Below are positions 1 through 7,401 of a stretch of DNA of 9,527 nt, in pieces (the stretch's first letter is position 1; each line of letters starts with the position of its first letter). The stretch is from an uncultured Eubacteriales bacterium (GTDB lineage: Bacteria; Bacillota; Clostridia; UMGS1810): assembly GCA_900555295.1 (NCBI GenBank), contig USKN01000058.1, positions 1 to 9,527 of the forward strand, given 5' to 3'. The notes below the pieces were generated by a model. It was not told the origin of the DNA. It saw only the letters and a list, made by a program, of their open reading frames with translations, and searched no databases. Position numbers and translations under genes: made by a program.

Positions 1-71
1 ATCTCAATTCTCACTTATTTTCAAAGAGTGCAATTTTGTAATGAACATAAAGGAATAATAAAAATTAGATT

Positions 72-590
72 ATGATAAAAAACAAAATTCAATATAACGA
101 AGCGCTAAATCAACTAAGATTTATAGAAGAAAGCATAGATGATTTAGAAAAGGTTCTTTCTAAAGAAACTTATAATCCTCAACTTAAACTACAAAAAAAT
201 GTCTTTATAAAGCAAAGAAATAAACTACACAAGGCTATAAACAAATATGAAGATTTAATAAATGGAAAAGGCCCCCTGATATTCAACTCCTTTTATGACG
301 ATATGAATGAGGCTATTATAAGCTATAGAATTGCCTCTAAAATAACTCAAAAAGAGCTTGCAGAAAGAATGTATATTCAACAGCAGCAAATTCAACGTTA
401 TGAGCAGAAGGATTACTTAAATGTTGACTTTGAACGTATATTACAACTCTTGGATGTACTCAATGTTCAACTTATTTTAAAAAAAGAAAGGGGAAACACA
501 TTGCTGAAAAGGACTAGTGATATGGATAGGATTAATGAAATTGTTAAATACAATAAATATATTTTAGAGATAGAGGAGACCAACGAATGA
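72..590 (+). CDS. XRE-family helix-turn-helix protein, partner of a KGGVGR-type ATPase
   Basis: The 172-residue protein has a charged, mainly helical N-terminal part (about 1-65, probably coiled coil) and a lambda-repressor-like HTH at about 79-135. The HTH core reads ITQKELAERM, then IQRYEQ, then FERILQLLDVLNV, the usual HTH_3 pattern. Its stop overlaps the next start as ATGA at 587-590, so it was translationally coupled to the ATPase that begins there. The ATG follows an in-frame stop at 66-68, so it is the first possible one. The nearest Shine-Dalgarno-like AAAGGA (49-54) lies 17 nt upstream, which is far. It is probably a DNA-binding regulator. Pairs of an XRE protein and a KGGVGR-variant ATPase are known from accessory regions, but their function is not settled and I do not infer one here. 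Base use is visibly AT-richer than in lysS next door, which fits acquired DNA. Confidence 0.75.
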   Translation: MIKNKIQYNEALNQLRFIEESIDDLEKVLSKETYNPQLKLQKNVFIKQRNKLHKAINKYEDLINGKGPLIFNSFYDDMNEAIISYRIASKITQKELAERMYIQQQQIQRYEQKDYLNVDFERILQLLDVLNVQLILKKERGNTLLKRTSDMDRINEIVKYNKYILEIEETNE

Positions 591-619
591 AAACAGTTGC
601 ATTTTATTCATACAAAGGA
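587..619 (+). pseudogene. 5' fragment of a ParA/MinD-like KGGVGR-motif ATPase, cut in the Walker A motif
   Basis: A good start (GAGGAG nine nt before the ATG, coupled to the upstream stop) opens with MKTVAFYSYKG. This is the standard N-terminus of ATPases that continue as KGGVGR(S/T), the deviant Walker A loop of the ParA/MinD group. After the glycine codon at 617-619 the similarity stops: the next residues are YAVRSVRIRH and the DNA turns abruptly GC-richer. The frame stays open to 1015 only because it runs antisense through lysS, so that extension is not a protein. About 11 residues of a gene normally several hundred codons long remain. It is either a deletion or rearrangement scar or a chimeric contig join. 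Confidence 0.65.
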
Positions 620-654
620 TATGCTGTTCGCTCCGTCCGCATTCGCCATCGCGC

Positions 655-717
655 GCGTGCGGCATACCCGTATGCCTTTTGCACGCTTTCGACTCATTGC
701 GCTTGCTTTTGGCAAGC
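655..717. repeat. Nested hairpins directly 3' of lysS
   Basis: A composite dyad has outer arms GCGTGC (655-660) and GCACGC (681-686) around inner arms GGCATAC (661-667) and GTATGCC (670-676), with a TTTT bulge at 677-680. A second hairpin, GCTTGC (701-706) with GCAAGC (712-717), touches the lysS stop at 718. Read on the minus strand these follow the lysS stop, but no T-tract follows either stem, so a classical intrinsic terminator is not shown. They may be transcript-end structures or palindromic repeats like those at 9205-9363. Confidence 0.5.
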
Positions 718-2274
718 TTATTTGTCGGCGAGTGGCTTCATAGTCGGAAACAGCAAAACATCACGTATTGCCGCAGAGTCTGTCAGCAGCATACACATTC
801 TGTCTATGCCAAAACCTATTCCGCCCGTAGGTGCCATACCTATTTCAAGCGCGTGCATAAAGTCCTCGTCGGTTGTGTTAGCTTCTTCGTCGCCGTGCGC
901 CAAAAGTTCTTCCTGTGCCTTAAATCTTTCGCGCTGGTCTACAGGGTCATTAAGCTCCGAATATGCGTTTGCCATTTCCCATCCGTTCATAAAGAACTCA
1001 AATCTTTCAACATAATCGGGGTTTTCGGGTTTTCTCTTTGTAAGCGGTGATATCTCTACCGGATGGTCCATTACAAATGTGGGCTGTACAAGATGTTCCT
1101 CTGCAAATTCTTCAAAGAAAAGATTTAATATATCGCCCTTTTTATGGTGCTCTTCATATGCTATATGATGTTCGTCCGCAATTTTACGCGCATCATCAAG
1201 TGTTTTAATTTCGTTAAAATCAACGTTTGCGTATTTTTTAACCGCGTCAACCATTGTAATTCTTTCAAACGGTTTGCCCAGGTCCATCTCTATTCCGTTA
1301 TACACAATTTTGGTTGTACCGAGTACCTCGTTTGCTACGTGGCGGTAAAGGTTTTCGGTTAAGTCCATCATACCGTGATAATCGGTATATGCCTGGTAAA
1401 GCTCCATAAGTGTAAACTCGGGGTTATGGCGTGTGTCAAGCCCCTCGTTTCTGAAAACCCTGCCTATTTCGTACACTTTTTCAAGTCCGCCTACTATAAG
1501 GCGCTTTAAGTAAAGCTCAAGCGAAATGCGCAATTTAAAATCTTCGTCGAGCGCATTAAAGTGCGTTTCAAACGGACGTGCCGCCGCACCGCCCGCATTT
1601 GATACGAGCATAGGAGTTTCAACTTCCAAAAATCCCTGCCCGTCAAGGTATCTGCGGATTGATGAAATGATTTTTGAACGCTTTATAAACGTATCTTTAA
1701 CGTCGCTGTTCATAATAAGGTCGGTATAACGCTGACGGTAACGCATATCGGTGTTTGTCATACCGTGAAACTTTTCGGGCAGCGGAAAAAGTGATTTTGA
1801 AAGCAATGTAATTTTATCAACTCTTACCGAAAGTTCTCCCGTCTGGGTTGTAAAAACTTCACCCTCTGCGCCTATTATATCGCCTATATCGAGTTTTTTA
1901 AAGTGTGCGTATTCATCATCGCCCAATATATCTTTTTTAACAAAAAGCTGTATTTGACCCTCTTTATCCGAAATATGAATAAAACCTACTTTACCCATAC
2001 CTCTTTTTGACATAATTCTGCCTGCCAAACATACTCTTTTGCCGTTAAGCGGCGAAATTTTTGCCGTAACCTGTCTTTGCTCTCCGCGTACCTCTATTAT
2101 GCGCTCCTCTGTGGTACAGCCGTCCGATATATCCTTTGACGAATGAGTGCGGTTAAATTTTGTTATAACAAAAGGATCTCTGCCTTCGTCTTTAAGTTCT
2201 TTGAGTTTATCATAACGCACCTGTATAATTTCGCTTAATTCCGCTTCGGTGTTTTTATTGTTGTGTTCGCTCAT
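718..2274 (-). CDS. lysS: Lysyl-tRNA synthetase, class II
   Basis: The enzyme charges tRNA-Lys with lysine using ATP in the cytoplasm. The 518 residues show an N-terminal OB-fold anticodon-binding domain (about 80-155, with AGRIMSKRGMGKVGFIHISD) and a class II catalytic core. Motif 1 lies around FLEVETPMLVSNAGGAAARP (215-234). Motif 2 is RVFRNEGLDTRHNPEFTLME (272-291). Motif 3 is GGIGFGIDRMCMLL with the RDVLLFP end (484-510). All parts are present. A roughly 20-residue polar stretch before the OB-fold (about 50-75) looks longer than I expect for the family. The start is supported by GGGAGAG (2285-2291), 10 nt upstream and just beyond the greA stop. It is the last gene of recR-greA-lysS, with 17 bp separating it from greA, a pairing also common in other Bacillota. 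Confidence 0.98.
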   Translation of the reverse strand: MSEHNNKNTEAELSEIIQVRYDKLKELKDEGRDPFVITKFNRTHSSKDISDGCTTEERIIEVRGEQRQVTAKISPLNGKRVCLAGRIMSKRGMGKVGFIHISDKEGQIQLFVKKDILGDDEYAHFKKLDIGDIIGAEGEVFTTQTGELSVRVDKITLLSKSLFPLPEKFHGMTNTDMRYRQRYTDLIMNSDVKDTFIKRSKIISSIRRYLDGQGFLEVETPMLVSNAGGAAARPFETHFNALDEDFKLRISLELYLKRLIVGGLEKVYEIGRVFRNEGLDTRHNPEFTLMELYQAYTDYHGMMDLTENLYRHVANEVLGTTKIVYNGIEMDLGKPFERITMVDAVKKYANVDFNEIKTLDDARKIADEHHIAYEEHHKKGDILNLFFEEFAEEHLVQPTFVMDHPVEISPLTKRKPENPDYVERFEFFMNGWEMANAYSELNDPVDQRERFKAQEELLAHGDEEANTTDEDFMHALEIGMAPTGGIGFGIDRMCMLLTDSAAIRDVLLFPTMKPLADK

Positions 2275-2291
2275 TTGTTTGTATCTCTCCC

Positions 2292-2765
2292 TTATTTTAT
2301 TATATCGAGTATTTTAAGCTCAACCGTTCCGCCCGGCGTTTCGACACTAACGGTATCGCCTATTTTTGAACCCAAAAGCGCTTTGCCTATGGGCGATTCG
2401 TTGCTGATTTTGCCCTTGACGGGGTCGCTCTCGCTTGAACCTACTATTGTATATTCAGCGTCTTCATCAAATTCAACATCGTGAATTTTAACCGTTGACC
2501 CAAAACTTACCACATCTTCGGGTGAATCGTCCGACTCTGCCATAACAGCGTTTTTGAGCATATTTTCTATCTCGGTAACACGCTGTTCCATTGTTGCCTG
2601 TGCCTCTTTTGCGGCGTCGTATTCGGCATTTTCCGAAAGGTCGCCGTAACTTCTTGCTTCTTTTATTTTTTCGGTTATTTCCTTTCGTTTGGTTACTTTT
2701 AAATATTCGAGTTCTTCCTCAAGCTGTTTAATTCCCTCTGCGGTAAGTATTACTTGTTTTGCCAT
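2292..2765 (-). CDS. greA: Transcription elongation factor GreA
   Basis: GreA enters the secondary channel of RNA polymerase and stimulates cleavage of backtracked transcripts. The 157-residue protein has normal length. The N-terminal antiparallel coiled coil (about 1-75) carries the tip motif YGDLSENAEYDAAKE, with acidic tip residues D42 and E45. The C-terminal FKBP-like domain follows (about 81-157, with VSFGSTVKI and SPIGKALLGSKIGD). AAAGGAGA (2775-2782) lies 9 nt before the ATG and fixes the start. It sits between recR (41 bp upstream) and lysS (17 bp downstream) in one minus-strand operon. Confidence 0.98.
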   Translation of the reverse strand: MAKQVILTAEGIKQLEEELEYLKVTKRKEITEKIKEARSYGDLSENAEYDAAKEAQATMEQRVTEIENMLKNAVMAESDDSPEDVVSFGSTVKIHDVEFDEDAEYTIVGSSESDPVKGKISNESPIGKALLGSKIGDTVSVETPGGTVELKILDIIK

Positions 2766-2806
2766 TTTATAATATCTCCTTTACAGTTTTATACGTTATA
2801 TATTTT

Positions 2807-3403
2807 CTATATTTCTCTGCGCCCCTCAATAGCTTTTGCAAGCGTTACACGGTCGGTATACTCCAAATCTCCGCCTACGGGTATGCCGTAAGCAATGCGT
2901 GTAACTTTTACGTTAAAAGGCTTAATAAGCTTTGAAATATACATTGCCGTTGCCTCGCCCTCAATACTTGGGTTATTTGCCATAATTACTTCTTTTATAC
3001 CGCCCTCCGCCACGCGCTGTATAAGACCTTTTATTTCAAGGTCGTCGGGGCCAATACCGTCCATAGGCGATATTGCGCCGTGCAGTACGTGGTACACTCC
3101 GTAATATTCGCGCGTTTTTTCAAGTGCTATAACGTCTTTTGGCTGTTCCATAACGCAAATAACGCTATGGTCGCGCTTGGGGTTGGAGCAAATTTCGCAC
3201 GGGTCGCTTTCGGTTAAATTGCGGCACACCGAGCAAAAACAAATTTTTTTCTTTGCGTCTTTTATGGAGTTTGCCACTTCGTCAACCTCATTATCCGACA
3301 GCGACAGTATATAATATGCCATACGCACCGCGCTCTTATGACCGATGCCGGGCATTTTTTGAAATGTTTCTATAAGTTTTGAAAATGACGCCGTATACAG
3401 CAT
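2807..3403 (-). CDS. recR: Recombination mediator protein RecR
   Basis: RecR acts with RecO (and RecF) to load RecA on SSB-coated single-stranded DNA during gap repair. The 198 residues match family length. An N-terminal helix-hairpin-helix is visible in MPGIGHKSAVRMAYYIL (about 17-33). A zinc site has C57, C60, C69 and C72. A Toprim domain follows (about 80-175), with VMEQPKDVIALE, the YHVLHGAISPMDGIGPDDL segment and NPSIEGEATAMY. The start has GAAAGGG (3411-3417) at 7 nt. It is the first gene of the operon and has its own promoter at 3434-3462. In many Bacillota recR follows dnaX and yaaK; that arrangement is absent here, since spo0A is divergent upstream. Confidence 0.98.
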   Translation of the reverse strand: MLYTASFSKLIETFQKMPGIGHKSAVRMAYYILSLSDNEVDEVANSIKDAKKKICFCSVCRNLTESDPCEICSNPKRDHSVICVMEQPKDVIALEKTREYYGVYHVLHGAISPMDGIGPDDLEIKGLIQRVAEGGIKEVIMANNPSIEGEATAMYISKLIKPFNVKVTRIAYGIPVGGDLEYTDRVTLAKAIEGRREI

Positions 3404-3433
3404 AAAAAAACCCTTTCATATAAATTTCATTCT

Positions 3434-3462
3434 ATTATATCACAAAATTTAAAATAATGCAA
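3434..3462 (-). promoter_or_regulatory. SigA-type extended -10 promoter of recR-greA-lysS
   Basis: Read on the minus strand: TTGCAT (3457-3462), a 17-bp spacer, then TATAAT (3434-3439) preceded by TG one base upstream (TGaTATAAT, extended -10). The -35 box matches only its first three bases, but the consensus extended -10 compensates. The expected start leaves a short leader before the recR Shine-Dalgarno. Confidence 0.75.
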
Positions 3463-3470
3463 ATTTTTTT

Positions 3471-3516
3471 GGATACAGCCGTAAATATCCAATATTCTTG
3501 GACTCCAACTTGGAGT
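3471..3516. promoter_or_regulatory. Cluster of three small dyads between the divergent recR and spo0A promoters
   Basis: Three inverted repeats stand in a row: GGATA (3471-3475) with TATCC (3486-3490), CCAA with TTGG just after, and the exact palindrome ACTCCAACTTGGAGT (3502-3516). They lie upstream of both the recR operon and spo0A and hold no reading frame. Dimeric operators look like this, but no regulator can be named. Confidence 0.35.
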
Positions 3517-3547
3517 TATAAAATTTTGAGGGTCTTTTTTATATAAT

Positions 3548-3566
3548 AATGTCGTATGCCGACAAA
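3548..3566. promoter_or_regulatory. Possible inverted pair of 0A-like boxes upstream of spo0A
   Basis: AATGTCGTA (3548-3556, plus strand) and TTTGTCGGC (minus strand, 3558-3566) face each other around one base. Against the 0A-box consensus TTTGTCGAA they match 6 and 7 of 9 positions, including the TGTCG core in both. They lie about 120-140 bp before the spo0A start, a reasonable place for autoregulation. Short motifs in AT-rich DNA arise by chance, so this is suggestive only. Confidence 0.35.
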
Positions 3567-3610
3567 CATTATTGCAAATTGACCGATAAAGGCGGATTTG
3601 AATAAATAGT

Positions 3611-3640
3611 TTGAATATCGTATTTGGTATATATTATAAT
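3611..3640 (+). promoter_or_regulatory. Likely SigA-type promoter of spo0A
   Basis: TTGAAT (3611-3616), an 18-bp spacer and TATAAT (3635-3640) would give a leader of about 40 nt before the ATG at 3688. A SigH-like site may overlap: GGCGGATTT at 3591-3599 and TTTGAAT at 3610-3616. Its spacer is only 10 bp, so I do not call it separately. Confidence 0.55.
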
Positions 3641-3687
3641 AATTTTGTTGAAAGAAATTATTTTTTGATTTATTGGGAGGAAAAAAT

Positions 3688-4461
3688 ATGAAAAGAAGAA
3701 CCAAAATACTAATCGTGGACGATAACAAGGAATTTTGTTACAATTTGAAAAGCTATCTAACCGATACGGAGGGCTTTGAGGTTGTTGGTACCGCGTTTGA
3801 CGGCAAGACAGGTTTTGAACAGACATTGGAGCAAAAGCCGGATGTATTGCTTATAAATGTTATACTTCCCTTTTTGGACGGTCTTGCGGTGCTTACAAAA
3901 ATAAATACAAGTCCGCTTGTGGCAAAGAAACCAAAAACCATTGTGTTTTCGGCATCGGGTCACGAAAATATTATAAATTCGGCAATGAACAGGGGCGCGG
4001 GGTATTATCTTGTAAAGCCGTTTGACTTTTCGATGCTTGCCGAAAGAATAAGAGATTTAACTGCCGAAAAACCGTCGTTTGTTTTAAAAAATCACGAGTC
4101 GCACATAAATGACCTTGAAACAAATATTACAATGCATATTCAGCAACTCGGCGTACCGGCCCATATAAAAGGCTACCAATACATACGCGACGCTATAATG
4201 ATGGTAATAGAAGATATGGACGCAATTAATTCGATTACAAAAATACTTTATCCCACAGTTGCACGTCATTACAACACAACACCGTCGCGCGTTGAACGTG
4301 CAATACGTCACGCAATAGAGGTTGCGTGGGACAGAGGCAACCCCGATGTACTCAACGATTTATTCGGTTACACTATTTTATCGAGTAAAGGCAAACCCAC
4401 AAACAGCGAGTTTATTGCTATGATTGCCGATAAAATACGTCTTGAAATGAAAGCAAGCTGA
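3688..4461 (+). CDS. spo0A: Sporulation response regulator Spo0A, with Asn at the phosphoacceptor position
   Basis: Spo0A is the master regulator of entry into sporulation. When phosphorylated on a receiver Asp it dimerises and binds 0A boxes. The 257 residues contain a receiver (about 5-125) and the characteristic Spo0A effector domain (about 143-257), including GVPAHIKGY, TTPSRVERAIRHAIEVAW with the recognition helix, and KPTNSEFIAMIADK. That domain is almost the same as in Bacillus subtilis. In the receiver the acidic pocket (D11, D12) and conserved K110 are present, and Ser88 replaces the usual Thr. The phosphoacceptor, Asp in PDVLVLDIIMP of B. subtilis, is Asn57 here (PDVLLINVILP; codon AAT at 3856-3858). 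I chose the ATG at 3688 because GGGAGGA (3675-3681) lies 6 nt before it; the TTG at 3673 would put this ribosome site inside the gene. It could be a paralogue, a phosphorylation-independent form, or a one-base error. Confidence 0.97.
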   Translation: MKRRTKILIVDDNKEFCYNLKSYLTDTEGFEVVGTAFDGKTGFEQTLEQKPDVLLINVILPFLDGLAVLTKINTSPLVAKKPKTIVFSASGHENIINSAMNRGAGYYLVKPFDFSMLAERIRDLTAEKPSFVLKNHESHINDLETNITMHIQQLGVPAHIKGYQYIRDAIMMVIEDMDAINSITKILYPTVARHYNTTPSRVERAIRHAIEVAWDRGNPDVLNDLFGYTILSSKGKPTNSEFIAMIADKIRLEMKAS

Positions 4462-4533
4462 ATAATAAAAAAACTTTATAAAATTCGTAATTATATCAAT
4501 TGTTATAATAATATTAATAATTTGTGAAGATTA

Positions 4534-4562
4534 TTGACAAAATAAGGATTTTATACGATAAT
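4534..4562 (+). promoter_or_regulatory. SigA-type promoter of the BspA-like gene and fprA
   Basis: TTGACA (4534-4539), a 17-bp spacer and GATAAT (4557-4562, five of six bases) form a near-consensus vegetative promoter. The start would fall near 4569, about 43 nt before the ATG at 4612. No GC-rich terminator is visible between spo0A (stop 4461) and here, so read-through from spo0A is possible. Confidence 0.75.
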
Positions 4563-4611
4563 AGTGCACAGGAATATATTTTTAAACTTTCGAAAGGAAT
4601 GTGCATTACAA

Positions 4612-6165
4612 ATGAAAAACACAAAATCCAATATTACAAAATTTGTGCTTTGTCTTGCTGCCGTAATGTGCTTTTTAATTGCTTTGTGCATAAATTCTTA
4701 TGCGGCGCAGACGGAGGGAGAAACGGGCGATGTTACGTGGAAATACAATGCATCCACATTTACGCTTACAATAAGCGGTACTGGAGTTACGGATAATTAC
4801 GAAACAGGCAAATTGCCCGATTGGATTACTTTTTACCAATCATCGCTTAAATATGTTGTTGTGGAAAGCGGTGTTACCGAAATAGGAAATTATACTTTTG
4901 CAAACTGTACAAACCTGCAAACGGTTACATTTGCAAGCACGGTAAAATCTATAGGCAATTATGCATTCAGAGGCTGTACGTCGCTTAAAAATGTTACATT
5001 GCCAGACAATTTAACATCAATCGGCACGGGTGCATTTTACGACTCGGCAATTACAAGCATAAAAATACCGTCTAAAGTTACATATATAGGAAGTTTTGCG
5101 TTTGCAAACAATTACGGCCTTACATCGGTTTATTACAATGCCGCTAAATGTACAAGAGCGGGTTCGGGCGAGGGACCTATATTTTATAACTGCCCCTACG
5201 TATCAAAGATTACAATAGATAATTCGGTTAAGCTTATACCTGCATACACATTTGCGTTTTTAAGCGGAGTATCGTCGGTAGATATACCCGAAAGCATTAC
5301 CGATATAGGCGAGTACGCATTTGGCAAATGCACAAATTTATCGGTAATAAACTTTAACGCAAAATCCTGCGAAAATGCAGGTTCGGCATCTTACCCCGCA
5401 TTTTCGGGATGCACAAAGGTTATAACGGTTAATATAGGCGACAACGTACGTGTAATACCGTCGTATGCGTTTGAAACGCTTGCGCAAATTAAAAAAATTA
5501 CTCTTCCCGACAGTGTTACAACAATAGGCGACTATGCATTTTACAAATGTTCGCTGCTTGAAAATATAAATATGCAGGATAAAGTTTCGTCAATAGGCAA
5601 AATGGCATTCGGAGATTGCGTAAGCATTAAAACTTTTAGTGTTCCTGCGCTTTTAAATCACATAGGCGAAAGAGCGTTTTACAACTGTTCGTCGCTTACA
5701 AGCCTTACGCTTGCCGAAACGGTTACAAATATAGAGCCGTACGCATTTGAGGGTACAAACAAAGATGTGTTTACACTTAATGTTATAAAAAATTCGTATG
5801 CGCATAGGTATGCACTTGCATACGGAATTAATGCCTCCGTAACCGATAATTCCGGCGGAACGGTTGTAACACCCACTACGGTTACGGTATCGCCCAATTA
5901 TGCGTATCTTGACGGAAAAATAATAATAAGAGCAAAATTCAGCAAAAATTTAACAACGGAGTGCGTACACGTTGCATTTTACAATTTAAAAGGCGAAGTT
6001 GTTGAATATATGGTAGTTCCGCTTATGGGCGACAGCAACGATAACGCATATATAGTAACCAAAGATATACCCAATGCCGTACGCGCAAAATTGCTTGTAT
6101 GGGACAGCATAACAACCGCAAAACCCATAAGTGACTTTGTTGAAATAGAAATTACAAGACCGTAG
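4612..6165 (+). CDS. Secreted BspA-like leucine-rich-repeat protein
   Basis: The 517-residue protein starts with a signal peptide (MKNTKSNITK, a hydrophobic run FVLCLAAVMCFLIALC, then SYAA before QTEG). The N-terminal module (GDVTWKYNASTFTLTISGTG) is usual for clostridial BspA-like proteins. From about residue 55 to 400 it has about a dozen 23-residue LRR_5 repeats of the form (I/V)GxxAFxxCxxLxxVxxPxxVTx. The C-terminal beta-rich domain (about 415-517) ends in AKLLVWDSITTAKPISDFVEI, a pattern I associate with clostridial surface proteins. No LPXTG motif, SLH domain or transmembrane anchor is seen, so it is exported and either released or held non-covalently. The family is linked to adhesion and binding of host or matrix molecules; the ligand here is unknown. 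The ATG at 4612 has AAAGGA 13 nt upstream, rather far. A GTG at 4564 in frame would place a non-hydrophobic extension before the signal peptide. Confidence 0.88.
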   Translation: MKNTKSNITKFVLCLAAVMCFLIALCINSYAAQTEGETGDVTWKYNASTFTLTISGTGVTDNYETGKLPDWITFYQSSLKYVVVESGVTEIGNYTFANCTNLQTVTFASTVKSIGNYAFRGCTSLKNVTLPDNLTSIGTGAFYDSAITSIKIPSKVTYIGSFAFANNYGLTSVYYNAAKCTRAGSGEGPIFYNCPYVSKITIDNSVKLIPAYTFAFLSGVSSVDIPESITDIGEYAFGKCTNLSVINFNAKSCENAGSASYPAFSGCTKVITVNIGDNVRVIPSYAFETLAQIKKITLPDSVTTIGDYAFYKCSLLENINMQDKVSSIGKMAFGDCVSIKTFSVPALLNHIGERAFYNCSSLTSLTLAETVTNIEPYAFEGTNKDVFTLNVIKNSYAHRYALAYGINASVTDNSGGTVVTPTTVTVSPNYAYLDGKIIIRAKFSKNLTTECVHVAFYNLKGEVVEYMVVPLMGDSNDNAYIVTKDIPNAVRAKLLVWDSITTAKPISDFVEIEITRP

Positions 6166-6177
6166 GAGTGATATAAA

Positions 6178-7389
6178 ATGCATTGTGAAAAAAAGATAAC
6201 AAATGATATATATTGGGTAGGAGGTAACGACAGACGGCTTGAGCTGTTTGAAAACGTTTACCCCATACCTTATGGTATATCGTATAACTCATATTTAATA
6301 AAAGATGAAAAAAACATACTTGCCGATACCGTAGACCGTGCAGTAAGCGATGTGTTTTTGGAAAATATATCGTACTTGCTCGGCGGTGCCGCACTTGATT
6401 ATGTAATAATAAATCACACAGAACCCGACCACTTGGCAACGCTTGAAAGGCTTATACAAAGCTACCCCGAGGTAAAAATTGTGTGCAACGCAAAAACGCT
6501 TGCTATGATAAACCAATTTTTTAACTTTGACGCAAATTCACGCGCACACATTGTAGCCGAGGGCGATGAATTTACAACGGGCAGACACGTATTTACATTT
6601 GTAAACGCACCTATGGTGCATTGGCCGGAGGTAATGGTAACGTACGATAAAACCGACAAAATACTCTTTTCGGCAGACGCATTCGGAACGTTTGGCGCAC
6701 TTAACGGAAATATTTTTGCTGATGAAATGTATACCGATGCCGAAAGCGAATGGACAGACGAGGCAAGACGTTATTATACAAATATTGTAGGTAAATACGG
6801 TGTACAGACGGGTGCGCTTTTAAAAAAAGCGGCAGGACTTGATATTAAAATGATATGTCCTCTGCACGGACCCGTAATACGTAAAAATTTGGAATTTTAT
6901 ATTGAAAAATACAAGCTGTGGAGCAGTTACACACCCGAGCAAAAAGGTGTTTTAATTGCATACGGCTCAATATACGGCAACACCGAAAATGCGGCAAACA
7001 TACTTGCGTCGCTTTTATCGGACAAAGGTATAAAAAATATTAAAATATATGACGTATCAAAAACGCACGCATCGTATATAGTTGCCGACGCTTTTAAATA
7101 CAGCAATCTTGTGTTTATGAGCGCAACGTACAACGCAGGTATATTTACGCCTATGGAAAATTTACTCAACGATATTGCAACGCACGGCTTAAAAGGGCGT
7201 ACCGTTGCATTTGCGCAAAACGGTTCGTGGGCGGCAGCGGCAACCAATCTTATGAAAGCAATTTTAAGCAAACTTAAAGATATTACGGTGCTTGACGAAA
7301 CCGTATCTGTAAAATCGGCGGTTAAGGATGAGCAGTATCAAAGTTTAATTGCACTTGCCGAAGCAATAGCCAAATCCATAAAAGAATAA
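6178..7389 (+). CDS. fprA: Flavodiiron protein (A-type flavoprotein, FprA family)
   Basis: Flavodiiron proteins reduce O2 to water, or NO to N2O, in the cytoplasm of anaerobes, usually with electrons from rubredoxin or a similar carrier. The 403-residue length is normal. The N-terminal metallo-beta-lactamase-like domain (about 1-250) has all diiron ligands: H80, E82, D84 and H85 in HTEPDH, H148 in APMVHWPE, D167 in FSADAFG and H230 in CPLHGPV. The C-terminal flavodoxin domain (about 257-403) has the FMN phosphate loop GSIYGNTENA (263-272). There is no fused rubredoxin or flavin reductase domain, so the electron donor is encoded elsewhere. TAGGAG at 6163-6168, overlapping the stop of the upstream gene, serves as ribosome site; only 12 bp separate the genes. 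Whether it prefers O2 or NO cannot be read from the sequence. Confidence 0.95.
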   Translation: MHCEKKITNDIYWVGGNDRRLELFENVYPIPYGISYNSYLIKDEKNILADTVDRAVSDVFLENISYLLGGAALDYVIINHTEPDHLATLERLIQSYPEVKIVCNAKTLAMINQFFNFDANSRAHIVAEGDEFTTGRHVFTFVNAPMVHWPEVMVTYDKTDKILFSADAFGTFGALNGNIFADEMYTDAESEWTDEARRYYTNIVGKYGVQTGALLKKAAGLDIKMICPLHGPVIRKNLEFYIEKYKLWSSYTPEQKGVLIAYGSIYGNTENAANILASLLSDKGIKNIKIYDVSKTHASYIVADAFKYSNLVFMSATYNAGIFTPMENLLNDIATHGLKGRTVAFAQNGSWAAAATNLMKAILSKLKDITVLDETVSVKSAVKDEQYQSLIALAEAIAKSIKE

Positions 7390-7401
7390 TTTGCATTATT
7401 G

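Noticed and set aside
587..1015. 142-residue plus-strand reading frame
   Set aside because: Only the first 11 codons are gene-like; from 718 on it is antisense to lysS and its residue make-up is not protein-like.
3673..3687. TTG start extending Spo0A by five residues
   Set aside because: The extension encodes the GGGAGGA ribosome site itself; the ATG at 3688 has correct spacing.
4564..4611. GTG start for the LRR protein
   Set aside because: It adds 16 residues before a classical signal peptide and starts upstream of the AAAGGA site, at the expected transcription start.
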